From NCBI GenBank assembly GCA_013387265.2, contig JABFTP020000021.1, forward strand, positions 65,773,009 through 65,837,008: a stretch of DNA of 64,000 bases, written 5' to 3'. Origin of the DNA: Cryptolaemus montrouzieri. Its lineage: Eukaryota > Arthropoda > Insecta > Coleoptera > Coccinellidae. The translations under genes were made by a program, and so were the position numbers. Below, one piece after another: positions 10,680-22,748 of this stretch (positions are counted from its first letter, which is position 1; each line of letters opens with the position of its first letter). Under the pieces are notes generated by a model that was not told the DNA's origin, did no database searches, and saw only the letters and a list, made by a program, of their open reading frames with translations.

Positions 10680-12870
10680 TAATTATTGATTGGTATGTGA
10701 AATAACAAAAGAATCTTATTCTAAGTTGAAACGTCTTGAGGAAAATATGTGACCTATATTTCTAGCTCCCACTGTTACCGAGCTGTAGTACACTGGCATC
10801 GAATTTGAGCCAATCTGTACTTTCAAGAAATAAGTTAATTTTGATGCTCATTTGAACAAAACACAGAGTTTACTTTTTGGCTCATTGTCGTTGCAAGACG
10901 TTAACCAATTATACTGGAAATAATAATTGAATAATAATCATTTGAAATTTTCAGAATAGCTTTGAATCATAAGTATATACCGATATGTGGATCTAAATTC
11001 ACCACCACTCTAACATTCCCAATATTTTTTAATGGTCGTTCATCGATCTTAATCGTGTCATTCACATGAAACTAATCTAAGATATTAAATATTGGCACAA
11101 CCAATATCTATGTATTAATTCCGCCTCCTGGCAACTGGTTTTGGAAATCTGTATTCATTCTTTTTCCATTGGACGTTGACGAATTAAAACGAGTTGTTTC
11201 ATTATTGCTTTAAAGCAAATGATGTAGACCTAAAAATTTCTATCATATTTATTGGAAATAAATGTATGCTATTTTTCCTGAATTATGTATTCATAATTTC
11301 TCATTTGATAGCAACTATTTGAAGTTGGATAAATAACTGAATATGATTTTGATGACCGAATTTTCGCATGATTATGAAACAGGAAATTTCTAAAATCTTG
11401 AGTAATACGGTGGATTTCAAACTAAATGATTTCACCACGCAAAATTCCTCTTTATATCGTAAAAAACATGAGTGATCTATATACCAGGTGTCTATGATCT
11501 GATGTGGCTTCTGATAACTTCGTTATTTGCACAATTTCGAACAGTTGCCCATTCTACGAATTACGTAGATGAATGGAAAATGTAAGTTTTCTTTCGAAAC
11601 TTCTTGATAAATTCTTTTTTGTAGGAAAATATTGCGTTTTAGATGATACTTCTTCAGCAGAATATACTCAAAATTGAATGACTGTTCGGAAAAAAGATGA
11701 AAAAATAGGGTTACCATTCAAAAAAACCCAGCGAACGTCAAATTCCGGCATTTTCGGAAGCGACAGACCAATGAAAATATTTCAGGTTGTTAGAATATCA
11801 TTGAAGATGTAAATCGGTTTTTGTTTCATTGAAATCGAAGAACAATTGTAGAAGCAACAGCTTGGGGCGTTTTTCATGGAACACCCGATTCATAAAAGCA
11901 GTGAATTCCAATCTTCGATTGGAGTAGTAAGCTCTTGTGAGAGAGGAATATTGAAGAGATAATATTTGTTCGAATTCACTGTAGTAAGAACTCTTGATTC
12001 ACTAATTTCCATTTCTTTTGCTAATTCACTTACTGAAATCTGAGGTGAAACGCTTTCAAACGGCAGACCATTAACTTCCTTATTATCACTTCTGATTGAT
12101 GCTATATGATGAACATATTTTATGTTTGAAGAAAATTGCGCTTACACAAGAGAAAAAGTGATTTGTGAAGAAGTCAGTTTATTAGAAAACCCTTCTTGAT
12201 AAATAAACACTTCTTCAAGTAAAATAAGCATGTTGACGCACACGTCAGCAGAGTAGGAAAACTGAATTTTTGATATAAATTTGAGGAACAATATTATATA
12301 GCAAATCGAAATGATGTGAGCAAATCAAATCGATTCTTGTATTTTCCCATTTGGTTTAATTCAATTCGAATGAGAAAAACTTGCTTGGATGAGAGAAAAT
12401 TAAATGAAAAATTCTTTTGCGTGGAGTATCATTTAAAATTGCTTTTTTATATTGAGGTATGCTATATCAAAACAATGATATAAAGTTGCAGGTTCATTTG
12501 ATTCTTATATTTCTTTGGTTCCCTTCTTTGATTTCCTCAAATAACGATATTATCTGTACATTTGAAATAACCGCGCAGGCTACAGTTAGCCACTTCCTAC
12601 TGAAATGACTTTTCTACGAAACATGCATCGAAAACCTTACATGGAAACCCCTTTGGTACGGGTAAAATGCTTCTTCTTGTGTATCCATTACTTAGCTCTG
12701 TTGACGCAATGCCTACGAAGCTCTGGTTTCATGAATTCATTCAAAATTTAAATGTACCGTTTGAGTTTGACAGAGACTGTTACTGTGTTTTCTTTAAAAA
12801 AATGAGAACCGATGGTATTTGAAGTTCAGAATAACAACGAAAAATTACGTGGTTGAATTAGTTGCTTTCT
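10680..12870. other. No recognisable gene
   Basis: AT-rich, with only short chance frames (64 codons at 11717-11523, minus strand). AACACCCGATTCAT near 11880 looks a little like a mariner-type end but has no partner. Confidence 0.45.
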
Positions 12871-12873
12871 CTT

Positions 12874-13560
12874 CAGTAGATCGATTCGGGTGGTAGTTTA
12901 TAATGTAACGAGTGAATCTTTTCAGGTTAATGCAGGAGTACCCCAGGGATCCATACTCTCACCAACCTTTTTTCTGTTCAGATTGATGATTTAAAGCACT
13001 CCAACCAAAACAGAATCTTTGGGTTTAAGGACGAATGTATTCAGGTGTCTCGTCAGCGTCCTATAACTGCTAAGGAGTCACACCGACAAATATATCAACA
13101 GAGCATGTCACTGAATTCAGGCTTAGAGGATATATCAGAAGGGGCCAGTTGAACTTGGTTTTCATCTACAATACAATCAACGTTCTACAGAAAGGTCACT
13201 GCTGGTGAACCTCTTCTAATCATACATGGTCATCGAATTTGCTCAGATAAAAACATGCATCTACTGCTGCCATGACCACGTAACAGCCATTGCCAAATCT
13301 GCTTCTGCTAAACTTGGTTTTCTTTTCAGGACTAAGCCATACTTCACGCCATCACAGCTGATGATTTTATGCAAAGCACAGGTACGACCTGGTTTGGAAT
13401 ACTCTTCCCATATGTGGGACTCCGAACCTAAATAACCATTATATCTATTGGATAGTGTCCAGAAGAGAGCAGTGCGCCTCATGGACCACTCGGAGATCAG
13501 CCGTGATCTCTAGCCTCTTGTTCCACAGGTACTTCCACTGTAAGAAAGAAAGAATCCAGT
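12874..13560 (+). pseudogene. LINE reverse transcriptase fragment, plus strand
   Basis: About 12880-12990 reads VTSESFQVNAGVPQGSILSP, motif B of a non-LTR reverse transcriptase, followed by a damaged IDDLKH stretch. The YADD region is deleted or scrambled. Frame 13226-13435 resumes in the thumb: HDHVTAIAKSASAKLGFLFR, TKPYFTPSQLMILCKAQVRP and GLEYSSHMWD. After a stop, LLDSVQKRAVRLMDH continues to about 13500. This is a CR1/Jockey-group protein pattern, internally deleted and frameshifted. It is distinct from the LINE at 5.7-7.4 kb (different thumb sequence). Confidence 0.75.
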
Positions 13561-13564
13561 TCCA

Positions 13565-14470
13565 TAGAAAAACCAGGCTATCGAAAAATTCTCAATAGTG
13601 GACAGTCCATCTAACTACGCCACGTACCTCCCTCTATTGAAATTATTTTCATGTGAACACGAAAATTGAATCATCTTGGGCGGTCACACCTGTGGTATGA
13701 AAGCCATTGCCTCCTCCCAAGAATTGACAATAACCTGCTGTAAGTGTAGAGGTCTTTCGTAAAGCTGCCGAGAGTGTGTTGGATCAAGAAAATTTTGTTG
13801 GTTTGCATGTATATCCTGAAAGACCAAAGTGTGGTTCATCTCACAACAATAACTATGTTATTTATTTCCGCAAAAAAACACTCTATTTTCACAAATAACT
13901 GTATCGATAATTGAACAAAAATGAGTTTATATAATTTGAAAGTCTGACGTATAGTTGAATTCCTCTCAACAATCGATCTGGCATTGAAAAAACTGCCGCA
14001 CATGTCGATGCAGAGCGATACTTCTGAACATATTTCACTCTTCGAATAGGATTTTCTCACCTAGCAGATCCTGCATCTCTAATGCAGTATTATATTACTA
14101 GAAGTAACACATCCATGTCAACCAACAATTGAATATTCTCGTAATCTTCGTTGCGTTAAAATAACGGAATCTTATCTTAAGAATATTTGGACAACATACA
14201 ACTTAATGTGAAGAGTTTTACGTCCCATATCTAGTGAATCAATGGAGGAAAATAAATAGCACCAGCTTTTCCCTGGTGTTCCTATTAGTTCGTCATCCAT
14301 AGGTTTTTTTATACACCTACTATATTGTATTCATAACAGCCAAGAGGTGAGTCCCGAATGCGCTTAATTCTGTAAGAGATCAATACACATGCCTTACTAT
14401 AATTCCAAGAAGATTCATCTTCAATGCAGTTTGATGTCTTTTTACTGAATAAATTCAATGGCGGGAATTT
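13565..14470. other. No clear gene; possible tail of the preceding LINE
   Basis: A weak LINE-tail resemblance (SNYATYLPLLKLF near 13610) fades out by about 13750. The minus frame 14060-13836 (74 codons) resembles nothing known to me. Confidence 0.35.
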
Positions 14471-14481
14471 TTCTGGAGAAA

Positions 14482-14918
14482 ATTGGTCCAGCGGAAGCAT
14501 GGAGGCAGGAATGGCTCCAAGCCATATCTCCTGAATTGCGGATCATGCCCTGCATAACAACCCCTCCATTAGGGTTTGAGCTGCCCCGCAAGACATGGAC
14601 TGCACTCAATCGAATAAGGACGAACCATGGTAGATGCGCCGCAACCTTCCACAAATGGAACATGAGACCATCACCACAATGCTGACAGGCAGACAATTCG
14701 CCAAATTGTCCAAGACTGCCCCCGTAGAGCCTACAGCGACCGTCCGGAGGACTTTCTCTTTGCGACACCAGGATCAACCGATTATATTAACAATACTTTG
14801 ACTTGGAGTTGTAGCACTAATTTTGTTCGTCATTTTTTTTGTGTCTTAACATTGTGTTTGTCATGTAAAATTTATGTTATACTCATTAGATGTGCCATAC
14901 GATAAATAAATAAATAAA
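14482..14918 (+). mobile_element. 5'-truncated LINE 3' end with 11-bp target-site duplication
   Basis: TTCTGGAGAAA flanks the element (14471-14481 and 14919-14929), the signature of target-primed insertion. The protein starts mid-domain: AEAWRQEWLQAISPEL, then GFELPRKTWTALNRIRTNHG and RCAATFHKW, with a frameshift into QTIRQIVQDCPRRAYSDRPE. This is the C-terminal region after the RT, with a zinc-knuckle-like CxC...H...C pattern that is partly lost. The 3' end is a short UTR and an AAAT-repeat tail at 14901-14918. The clade cannot be decided from this tail alone. Confidence 0.85.
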
Positions 14919-14929
14919 TTCTGGAGAAA

Positions 14930-15397
14930 GATGTTGTTCAAATTGATACATTTCGAATGATCTCTTCAAGAGTACGCACACAAATAACGCAGGTTATTTG
15001 CTCGATGGTAACAATCGCCTGTTGAGCGCCAATAATTAAATTTGCTTTTGAGTGCACGCGCAAACACGAAGAAGATCGAAATTAGTTGCTGACGAAGAAA
15101 GGCGCTGACTTTTACCGGAAAGAATTCTCAGGTTTTGGTTGTTGGTTTTTGATGACGGATGTGTAATCCATCACATCGATTATGGATCCTGGTGAAATTA
15201 CGATATCTCTAATCCCTTATTTTTTTAAAAAGCATAATGAAAACCAAATCTTCGAGTGAAAATTGCAACAAAATAGTATAAACTACAAATTTAGATTTAA
15301 ATACATTGCCAAATAACGAATTACTTAGCAGACCATCAAGTTTTGATGAAACTTAAGGCCCTGAGATTATTCAAGATTCGTGGAGTAGCAATCTCTG
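14930..15397. other. No recognisable gene
   Basis: Short AT-rich spacer between the LINE end and the mariner-like element. No motif or repeat seen. Confidence 0.5.
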
Positions 15398-15399
15398 TA

Positions 15400-16773
15400 C
15401 AGGGTGTTACATAATAGTATGTCACAACTTGAGCGGGTACATCTATGGCAGTTTTAAGAAAAAAAGTTCATATAAACATACGTCCGCGAAAGCTTCGTTA
15501 CAGAGCTACAGGGTGTTGAAATTTCTGAAAAAAAATTTTTTTCTTCAAAACTCCTGCAATTTTTGATATATTAAGCTCAAATTTGGAATGCAGGCTATTT
15601 TTTACAGCCTGCATCATTACACGTCCAAAATTTCAACTAGATTCTACAAGGTGTTTTTTCTTTTGCCCCTTCAAACTTTTCAGCAGTACGTCACTGATTA
15701 GCGTACAATCAATTTCCGTCATTTTCCTTCAATTTGGGAACTTTTTTGACACTTGTAATTTTTTCGTATCTCCGACCATTCTCGAACAAAAAATTATTAA
15801 ACGATTGTATGCATTCGCTGAATTGAAAGCACTTCTAATTAAAAAAAACATGACTAGTAGGCTTTGATTTTTTCATTTATTTATTCATTTTGACAGTTGC
15901 TAAAGTTGAATCAGTGTCTGCTCGAATTGTTTATTAAATTGACGATCAGTTTTAAGACTTCGAAAGTTATTGCTGTAAAAAAAATTCCTAATTTTACTAA
16001 CGCTGAATTGGCTGATATCGATTACATGTACGGTCTGGCTGACGGAAACATTACAGAAGCTAGGCGGTTATATTGAGTGCGCTCTCCAAATCGAGTAACA
16101 CCAGACAGGCGAACATTTTCAAATATCCACAGAAGGTTGAGGGAAACTGGTACTTTTATTGCAAATAATCTTTTAAAAGGTGCAACTCAAACGATGAGAA
16201 CTCCAGATATTGAGGAAGCAGTTTATTGTATTGATTTGAATCCTCATGTGAGTACAAGAAAAATTGGAAATCAGTACAATATTTCACATGTTCTAGTTTG
16301 AAGGATTCTCCAATACTTTTTATTGGACCCGTTTTATATTCAACTCGTCCAAACTCTACTTTCTCGAGATTCTCCTTCAAGACTGAATTTCTGCCGATGG
16401 TTCTAAGATAAAATCAGAGAAAACGATCATTTTGATAGTGAACTGTTAATGTCTGAGGCGAAATAATTGGAAATTATTTGATTGGGCCTTTTTTTTGCCT
16501 AATATACTAATTGGTCCCGCTTATCGGCAATTTCTTGAGGAGGAGTTACCTTTATGGCTCGAGGATGTGCCACTTTTGGTGAGAAACAGAATGTGGTTCA
16601 AGCTTGACGGGGCACCAGCACATTTCAGTGGAGAAGCTAGGGAATTCTTGAATAATATATTCAACAACCGATGGATAGGTTAGATTTCTATGTTAATGTG
16701 AACTCTTTGTCTTAAAATTGCACGTAGATTTACCCCCTCAAGTTGCGACATACTATTATGATGTAACACCCTG
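15400..16773 (+). mobile_element. 1374-bp mariner-like element (DUF4817 family), both ends present
   Basis: The left end reads CAGGGTGTTACATAATAGTA and the right end, reversed, CAGGGTGTTACATCATAATA. The similarity continues for about 55 bp (TATGTCACAACTTGAGCGGG against TATGTCGCAACTTGAGGGGG). TA flanks both sides (15398-15399, 16774-16775). A second CAGGGTGTTGAAATTT motif lies 110 bp inside the left end, matching the arrangement near 1.0-1.6 kb. Total length is near the family norm, but the coding part is shortened. Confidence 0.92.
15960..16683 (+). pseudogene. Internally deleted DUF4817-type transposase
   Basis: The N-terminal domain reads NAELADIDYMYGLADGNITE and ARRLY, then a stop (TGA at about 16075), then VRSPNRVTPDRRTFSNIHRR and LRETGTF (16077-16160). 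The DNA-binding part continues TPDIEEAVYCIDLNPHVSTR to about 16300. A frameshifted stretch (DSPSRLNF...DHFDSELLMSEA) reaches the first catalytic region near 16450 and then jumps. The frame at 16495 resumes with LIGPAYRQFLEEELPLWLED and MWFKLDGAPAHFSGEAREFL, where the second catalytic D is intact, and ends at NNRWIG plus stop. The region carrying the third catalytic D is absent, so this copy cannot encode an active enzyme; the ends are intact and could have been mobilised in trans. Confidence 0.85.
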
Positions 16774-16775
16774 TA

Positions 16776-17740
16776 TATATTAACAAAGAGAAGGCAGCAA
16801 AAAGAAAAATTAGCAATCTTAATTCTTGGAATGAAGAAATGGTAAGGATTGAGCACTAAAAATTACAATATTTGAAGGAAATGGCAAAGGAGGGATCATG
16901 AGTCAAACGATGATGACTACACCTGTTTTTTTGAAAAAGTTTGCTACCCAATGCTTGTAAAATTGCACATTGCCATTTTCAGGATGGATGAACTATCGAC
17001 GAATATGCACGAGAATAATACTAACTTTATGTAACTACTCTATAGGTTTCCTTTATTCTGATGCTGCATATTATTCTTCTTCAACCAGTCATTCACTTTA
17101 TATTCCAAACGACCAGATAAGTATTTAAGACTTTCCAATTGCTTATAGACTTAATAAATTTAGTACTTTTCGCATAGCTTTGTAGAATTTACTGCTGTTA
17201 TTTATTTCCACTCAGAAAAAGATTTTTTTCATTCAATCATAATAGATATGGTCAATACTGTTTTTCACGCCTAATAGTAACCACAAATATTCCTTCTGGT
17301 GAGATTACTGCTTGTACCAATTGAAATACTTTTTATCAAACCCCATTAAATTTGTAGTAGTAGATGTAGATGAATATCTCAAGGGTTATTATGCTTTTAG
17401 ATGCACCCGCATACAAGCAAAGCAGGTAGGTATTTACTGTCAATGCAGATTGGCGCAGGATTTTTACCGTAACGAATTTTTAATTCTTGTTTGCTGGTCG
17501 TTCGTGTCCGTTGTGAATTCCTTTGCATTGATGATGGATATCGAATCACATCGTGTGACAAGGTGCGGTTAGGTTAGATATCGTGCGGAATTTATGGAAG
17601 GAAGTATCTAATGATTTTTGTTAACTGCATTTTAATTTTCCTAGATGTAGATAAATGTCTCAAAGGTTATCTGCATGTATTAAAAAAAGCGTTGTTCGTG
17701 TTATTTCAGCGATTGCAATAAATGGTGATAGTCTCTGAAA
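16776..17740. other. No recognisable gene; short internal repeat
   Basis: The phrase TAGATGTAGATGAATATCTC (17358-17377) recurs as TAGATGTAGATAAATGTCTC at about 17643, each followed by AAGGGTTAT or AAAGGTTAT. Otherwise unstructured AT-rich sequence; the 86-codon frame at 17312-17572 looks like chance. Confidence 0.4.
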
Positions 17741-17742
17741 TA

Positions 17743-19030
17743 AGGTACCTGAGGCAATTAACGCCCTCTTTCCAATAACGCCAATCTATAAAAACGTACT
17801 TTAATTAGTTTTATTCGTGTCAACGCTCACGCACACTTAGAATACACCAACAGGAACACACCAACCGCAAGCGCTAGCCGCTCCCGCCGCCATCTAGTCA
17901 GTGACCCGCTGTATTTCTGAGACTCCGGTCGCAGACGCCACTGTTGTAAAAAATTGCTCCACAAAACTTTAAGTTTCCAGATGTTATATTCTACATTTTT
18001 GTTTGCTTTTATATTTGTCATGTAGTGTAGATTGTTATCCTTACATCCGGTCCATATTTTAAAGAGAATTTATATAGTTTAATGCAAAAAACTTTCGAAT
18101 ACCAAAAACCAAAACTTAGGTATTAAAGCCTATGTTAAATGACTGTTGGGCGTTATTACCATACGTGGACGCAATTAGCCTTTCTTACACCATGGAAAAA
18201 GTAGTAGATACTTAATTTATTACTGTAGTAATTCGGCTCTAATAACGAATACCTACTGCATTGTAAAATTAAATATACATGTCTAGAATCTGTTCAATAT
18301 TATCTTGAATTCACTTATTCTTATATTCTACCTTTGCCTTTTCTTACAGCAAAGTATTTTGTTAATAAGTATGTATTCATTTAACAGAACACAAAAATGA
18401 CACCACCTAGCCCGACGAGTAGTGAAAGACAGAAGTCGTGGACAGAAGAAGAAAGATCTCATAATATTTCAAGTACTCAATAGTGTAGATGACATGATGG
18501 GCAAGATTTTCTTGCTACCTCAGGTCACTAATGATCATTATCGTTTAATAACGCCCATTGTATATTAAAACATAATATATTTTATATGCATATAAACATT
18601 CGCTATGCTATTCTTTTTATTATTGTTGATGTCAAAACTTAAAGTTATGTGAAAAATGATTACAATTAAAAGTTTCAAGTTACTTTGTGTTTGTTAAGAA
18701 ATGTCAAAATTTTTATGTTGAATGTTGATTTGCTACATTCCTTGCTATCTAATAAAGAAATTTATAAATGACTCTTATGTTCTATTAAATTATTCAAACA
18801 CAAAGATTTTTTTTAATCGTGTAGCATCTGATTTTGCAAGCGTGCGCTAATCAACATAGAATTTTTAATAACGCCCAAATAAAGGGTTTTAAATACACTG
18901 CTGAATTATCATCTTTCAATTCAGAAATATATGTTTAATTTTCACATGACAAGGTTGGTTCCATTTTGAAAGTATTCATATTAAAAAAAAGTATTTTAAG
19001 TTAGGTGGGCGTTAATTGCCTCAGGTACCT
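17743..19030. mobile_element. 1288-bp non-coding DNA transposon with perfect inverted ends
   Basis: The ends are perfect inverted copies over 24 bp, starting AGGTACCTGAGGCAATTAA at 17743, with TA on both sides (17741-17742, 19031-19032). No transposase frame exists inside. The core ATAACGCC(C)A, which matches the inner part of the terminal repeat (TTAACGCCC), recurs at 17774, 18547 and 18867 and, inverted, at 18147 (TGGGCGTTATT). These look like repeated transposase-binding sites. Bases 17860-17940 are locally GC-rich (CGCTAGCCGCTCCCGCCGCC), unlike the rest. I do not recognise the family; the TA duplication suggests the Tc1/mariner superfamily. Confidence 0.88.
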
Positions 19031-19032
19031 TA

Positions 19033-21467
19033 ATATAGACTTTTTGGTCTCGGTTCACTGGATGTATCCATTACTAAATGCATTGCATCCGTATTACTTA
19101 AAAAATCTCTTCATCTGAAAATGAGTCAAAAGGGTGGCAGTAGATCTTGAACGTGATCATAACCGCCGTTAATTGAATCCAGCGCCAAAAATAGGGGCTG
19201 ATTAAACTGCTTACTTTGTGTCCGTACCCTAACATACAATGCTGAGATAACTAATTCAATCTAGATAACTAATTAAATCTTATCACCATTTGGTTTGGCT
19301 TTGGTTAATAATTTCAGATATTATTTCTTATTGAGAATTATTTGTTAATTTACAAATTAATGAATAATTCTCAAAATGTCATACACTACCTGAAATAAAA
19401 ATGAGTTAAAAGGTTCTAAAAACGATTTTTTATGCAAATTGAATAGTAATTAATGCACAAATTATCGACACAGATGGCGTTAATTAATTTACCTTGTCCT
19501 TTCATCCTCTTAATGTTGGTAAAATCTGACCGTCTGAAACTAGCCCGAAAGGAATGATTCTGATCGAGTTAGTTAAAGTATTGATTTTCGTTGAAAGATA
19601 AAACATTTCATAGAGAAACGAATATTCCTGTCAGCCAAAAAAAAATGACCTCTAACCATTGAAGTTCAAAGAAATTATTATGGTTCGGGAATTATATCAC
19701 AAATCTTTGTTGACGAATTTGTTCGTTGTTATTGATTAATATAGAAACACTAAGAGAAGTGCTATAATTTAATTATACGTTGTCTAAACAATTTAGAAAT
19801 AATTGATGAGATTGTATATTAGACTTCAAGCATTTAAATGAATTATTGCGCCTCTAATACGCGTGATTGGTATTCATGAAATCTTTAAATCGCCTATAAA
19901 TCATTTCGATTCGCAGGAAGTACCACTATAATTTGATCTGAAATTAGTTGAATACTTAATATACCGCTCGACAACTCATAGAGATTAGATGTATCGGATA
20001 TAATTCCTTCATCATCAGGTTATGCGATACTATAAATAGTGCCTCAAAATTAGTGGGCAGTATTTCACCAGCTTATAGATGACTGAAAATGAAATCGTAC
20101 GTTCCTAAACAGTGTTTTGATATTACGTACCCCTGCGTTTGTTTTCACCACTAATGCTTACGAACCACTGTTGACGACAACTTTTGATCCATTAAATGAA
20201 TTTCACTTTATTGCTCAGAATATAAATTTGAAAATCATGTACAGGTGTACATAATTCAATGTTTTAATACGGCAGCTATGTAAAATGTTGCAGATAGAGA
20301 AAAATCACTTCCCGTTTCTGTTTTCGATAAAAGATATTGGTGAAAACCAATTCATGCTACCGCTTTTAGTTTTCGGGATATTCCAAAATTCAGGATTTTC
20401 TGGTATGTCAGATAATGGCTATATCTCGGTGTCGATTGCAGTAACGTCAATTTTTTTAGCATATTGAAACACACTTTCAAGTAGAAAGTAGGGATCTATT
20501 CTTTTCTATTTTGTTGTGAACTATTTTCGAGCTATGACGCTTCTGTTTTTTCAACTGTTGGTAGGTGGTTTAGGTATAAATAGAAAGCTTTTTTTTTTCC
20601 TTTTCAAAAATATTTCATATTTTGTAATTCTTCTGAAAAAACCCTTTTTATCGTAACATATATTCTCAATCCAATGTCAGAAGCAGCTGATGTGCATGCA
20701 AGAAGTATCACATTTGTTCAAAACAATAGACTACCTAACCTAACCTTCTACACACATAGAATTTTTATCAGTAAGGTCACAGATAACAATTAAATCTTAT
20801 TGAAATATTTAATTAACAATTTGAAGTTGTTGAATTTAAATTTGAATAACAATCATTGAGAAATGATAAATGAAAGAAAAAAGTGAAATTATCATGAACA
20901 ATCAAAACAGTAACGTGTGTAACGTTGTTACAGTAGGTGGCCAAATTATTGGGAACTGCGCTCATATTTATGTGATTTTTGGTTTTGAACAATTCGTTGA
21001 GTAAACTAAGTGGTTTTGAAAGTGTTATCTCATTTTATATTGTTACTGATATGATTTAGACAAGTAGCGACACTAAAACATACGTGAATTTATCAATTAT
21101 GTTATGTTTCTTCCCATTCTGTTTGGTTGGATTGTCGTTTTTGAAATAGGTTTTTTTGTTCTTATTACTGAAATAATCAAAAGTGCTTCCTATTACCATA
21201 CTTTTCTTAAATCTTATCTGTGAATCCAAATTTTGTAAAAGGTTCAACATGATAATGTCAAAATTGCTTCTTTTTAGTATTGAAGAGGTTTCAGGTAAGC
21301 TTCCAAGCAAATATTGAAAACTAAAAACATTGTTATTGCACCCCATAAATTCAACTGGATAATACGATATTGCTCCTTGTAACAGACTGCACTTTCGTTC
21401 TAGTTAGTGTTGAAAACCTATTCACCACATCCATCTGGAAGTTTGCAATCTGTTCAATACAAAGCGA
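19033..21467. other. No recognisable gene; one small hairpin
   Basis: AT-rich. TTGAGAATTATT (19331-19342) pairs perfectly with AATAATTCTCAA (19363-19374), a 12-bp stem with a 20-base loop. The minus frame 21346-21056 (96 codons) and other frames resemble nothing known to me. Confidence 0.45.
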
Positions 21468-21469
21468 TA

Positions 21470-22748
21470 TACGAGGTGTGTCAATTAAGTTCGCGGAAAA
21501 GTACCCGAATGGTCCGGAAAGTACATAAATACTTGAAAATACTTTATATTCCTTCGCAATAGTCTCCCTCGAGTTCGATGTACCTGCGCCACCGTTGAAC
21601 CCACTGTTGGAAGCACACACTGATCCCCCCCGAAGATAGGTCCCTCAGAACCGCCGTCGTGATGCTTTGGTCTTCCGAAATTCCGTAATACCTGTTTCCT
21701 TTAAGATACGACTTCAACTGTGGAAACAGATGGAAGTCACAGGGGGCCAGATCTGGACTGTAGGAGGGTGTAGAAGTGTTCGAATTCCGTTTTTGGTTGA
21801 AAAATCATGAACTGCGAATGACCAGTGGGCCGGATCATTATCATGATAAAGCACCCATCCGCGTTCCGCCAATTCGGGTCGTACACGAAAGACACGGGCC
21901 TTCAGACGTCTCAAAACTTCAATGTAGAATACTGCGTTGACTGTCTGACCTGCTGGAACGTATTCGTTGGGTACAACTCCATTAATATCGAAAAATGCGA
22001 TGAGTAAAGATTTCATGTCCGATTTTGACATTCTGGCTTTCGTGGGGCGCTTAAACCCCTTCTCTACCCACTGCATGCTCTGCCTTTTGGTCTCAGGGTC
22101 GTATTCGAACACCCACGACTTCTCACCAGTGATTACATTCGTCAATTCGAGAAATCATGTCTTGACAGATGAACAATCGGAGCTCTTTCTACTGTAAGCA
22201 TTTTGGGAACCATTTTCGCACACAGCTCACGTATCCCTAAATCTTCGTATAGCATCTGCCGGATCGTCTCCTTGTTGATGCCTAACTTGTCTTCCAACAT
22301 TCAAAGGCTTACCTGACGGTTTCCGAGTACTCGTGAGTGCAGCCGATCGAGGTTTTGTGCGTTTCGAGAGATGGAGGGAGCTCCCTCGCGCGGATCATCC
22401 TCCACTTTGCCGCTTCTGAACCGCTTCGCCCAATCGTAGACAGCTGACTTTTTCAGACACGTCGGTTAACTGTTTCATAATTTCCACGGAAGTTTCGCCG
22501 CGTTTCACCAAAACTTCAATCGTTATTCTTTGCTCAGTTATTTTATCACTCATCTTCACGACGGTGGGTCAAAATAGGTCGATGTTCAAAGAACAATAAA
22601 ACACGAAATAAACAACCGATCAACACGAAACTTGCATAGGATGACGCAGAAATGAAATGTGATTCGAATTAAACCAATGCGAACGCTGCAGAGTTAGCAA
22701 CCGCCGCAGCATTGCCAACTTTCGCGAATTTAATTGACATACCTCGTA
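21470..22748 (-). mobile_element. Full-length 1279-bp mariner element
   Basis: The left end reads TACGAGGTGTGTCAATTAAG and the right end, reversed, TACGAGGTATGTCAATTAAA, then TTCGCG on both; TA lies on each side (21468-21469, 22749-22750). Length and terminal sequence are those of a classic insect mariner. It carries one broken transposase gene on the minus strand. Confidence 0.95.
21544..22553 (-). pseudogene. Mariner (DD34D) transposase, frameshifted
   Basis: The start codon at 22553 opens MSDKITEQRITIEVLVKRGE, the N-terminal helix-turn-helix. Frameshifts follow near 22465 and 22300 (AVYDWAKRFRSGKVEDDPRE and NKETIRQMLYEDLGIREL lie in other frames). The long frame 22145-21714 has ITGEKSWVFEYDPETKRQ, where the first catalytic Asp of the usual ITGDESW has become Glu. 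Further on are VPAGQTVNAVFYIEVLRRL and VLYHDNDPAHWS (second Asp kept). After one more frameshift, SPDLAPCDFHLFPQLKSYLK keeps the third Asp. The C-terminus ends RWRRYIELEGDYCEGI at 21544. About 335 codons in total, as expected for mariner. Inactive because of the frameshifts and the changed first catalytic residue. Confidence 0.93.
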
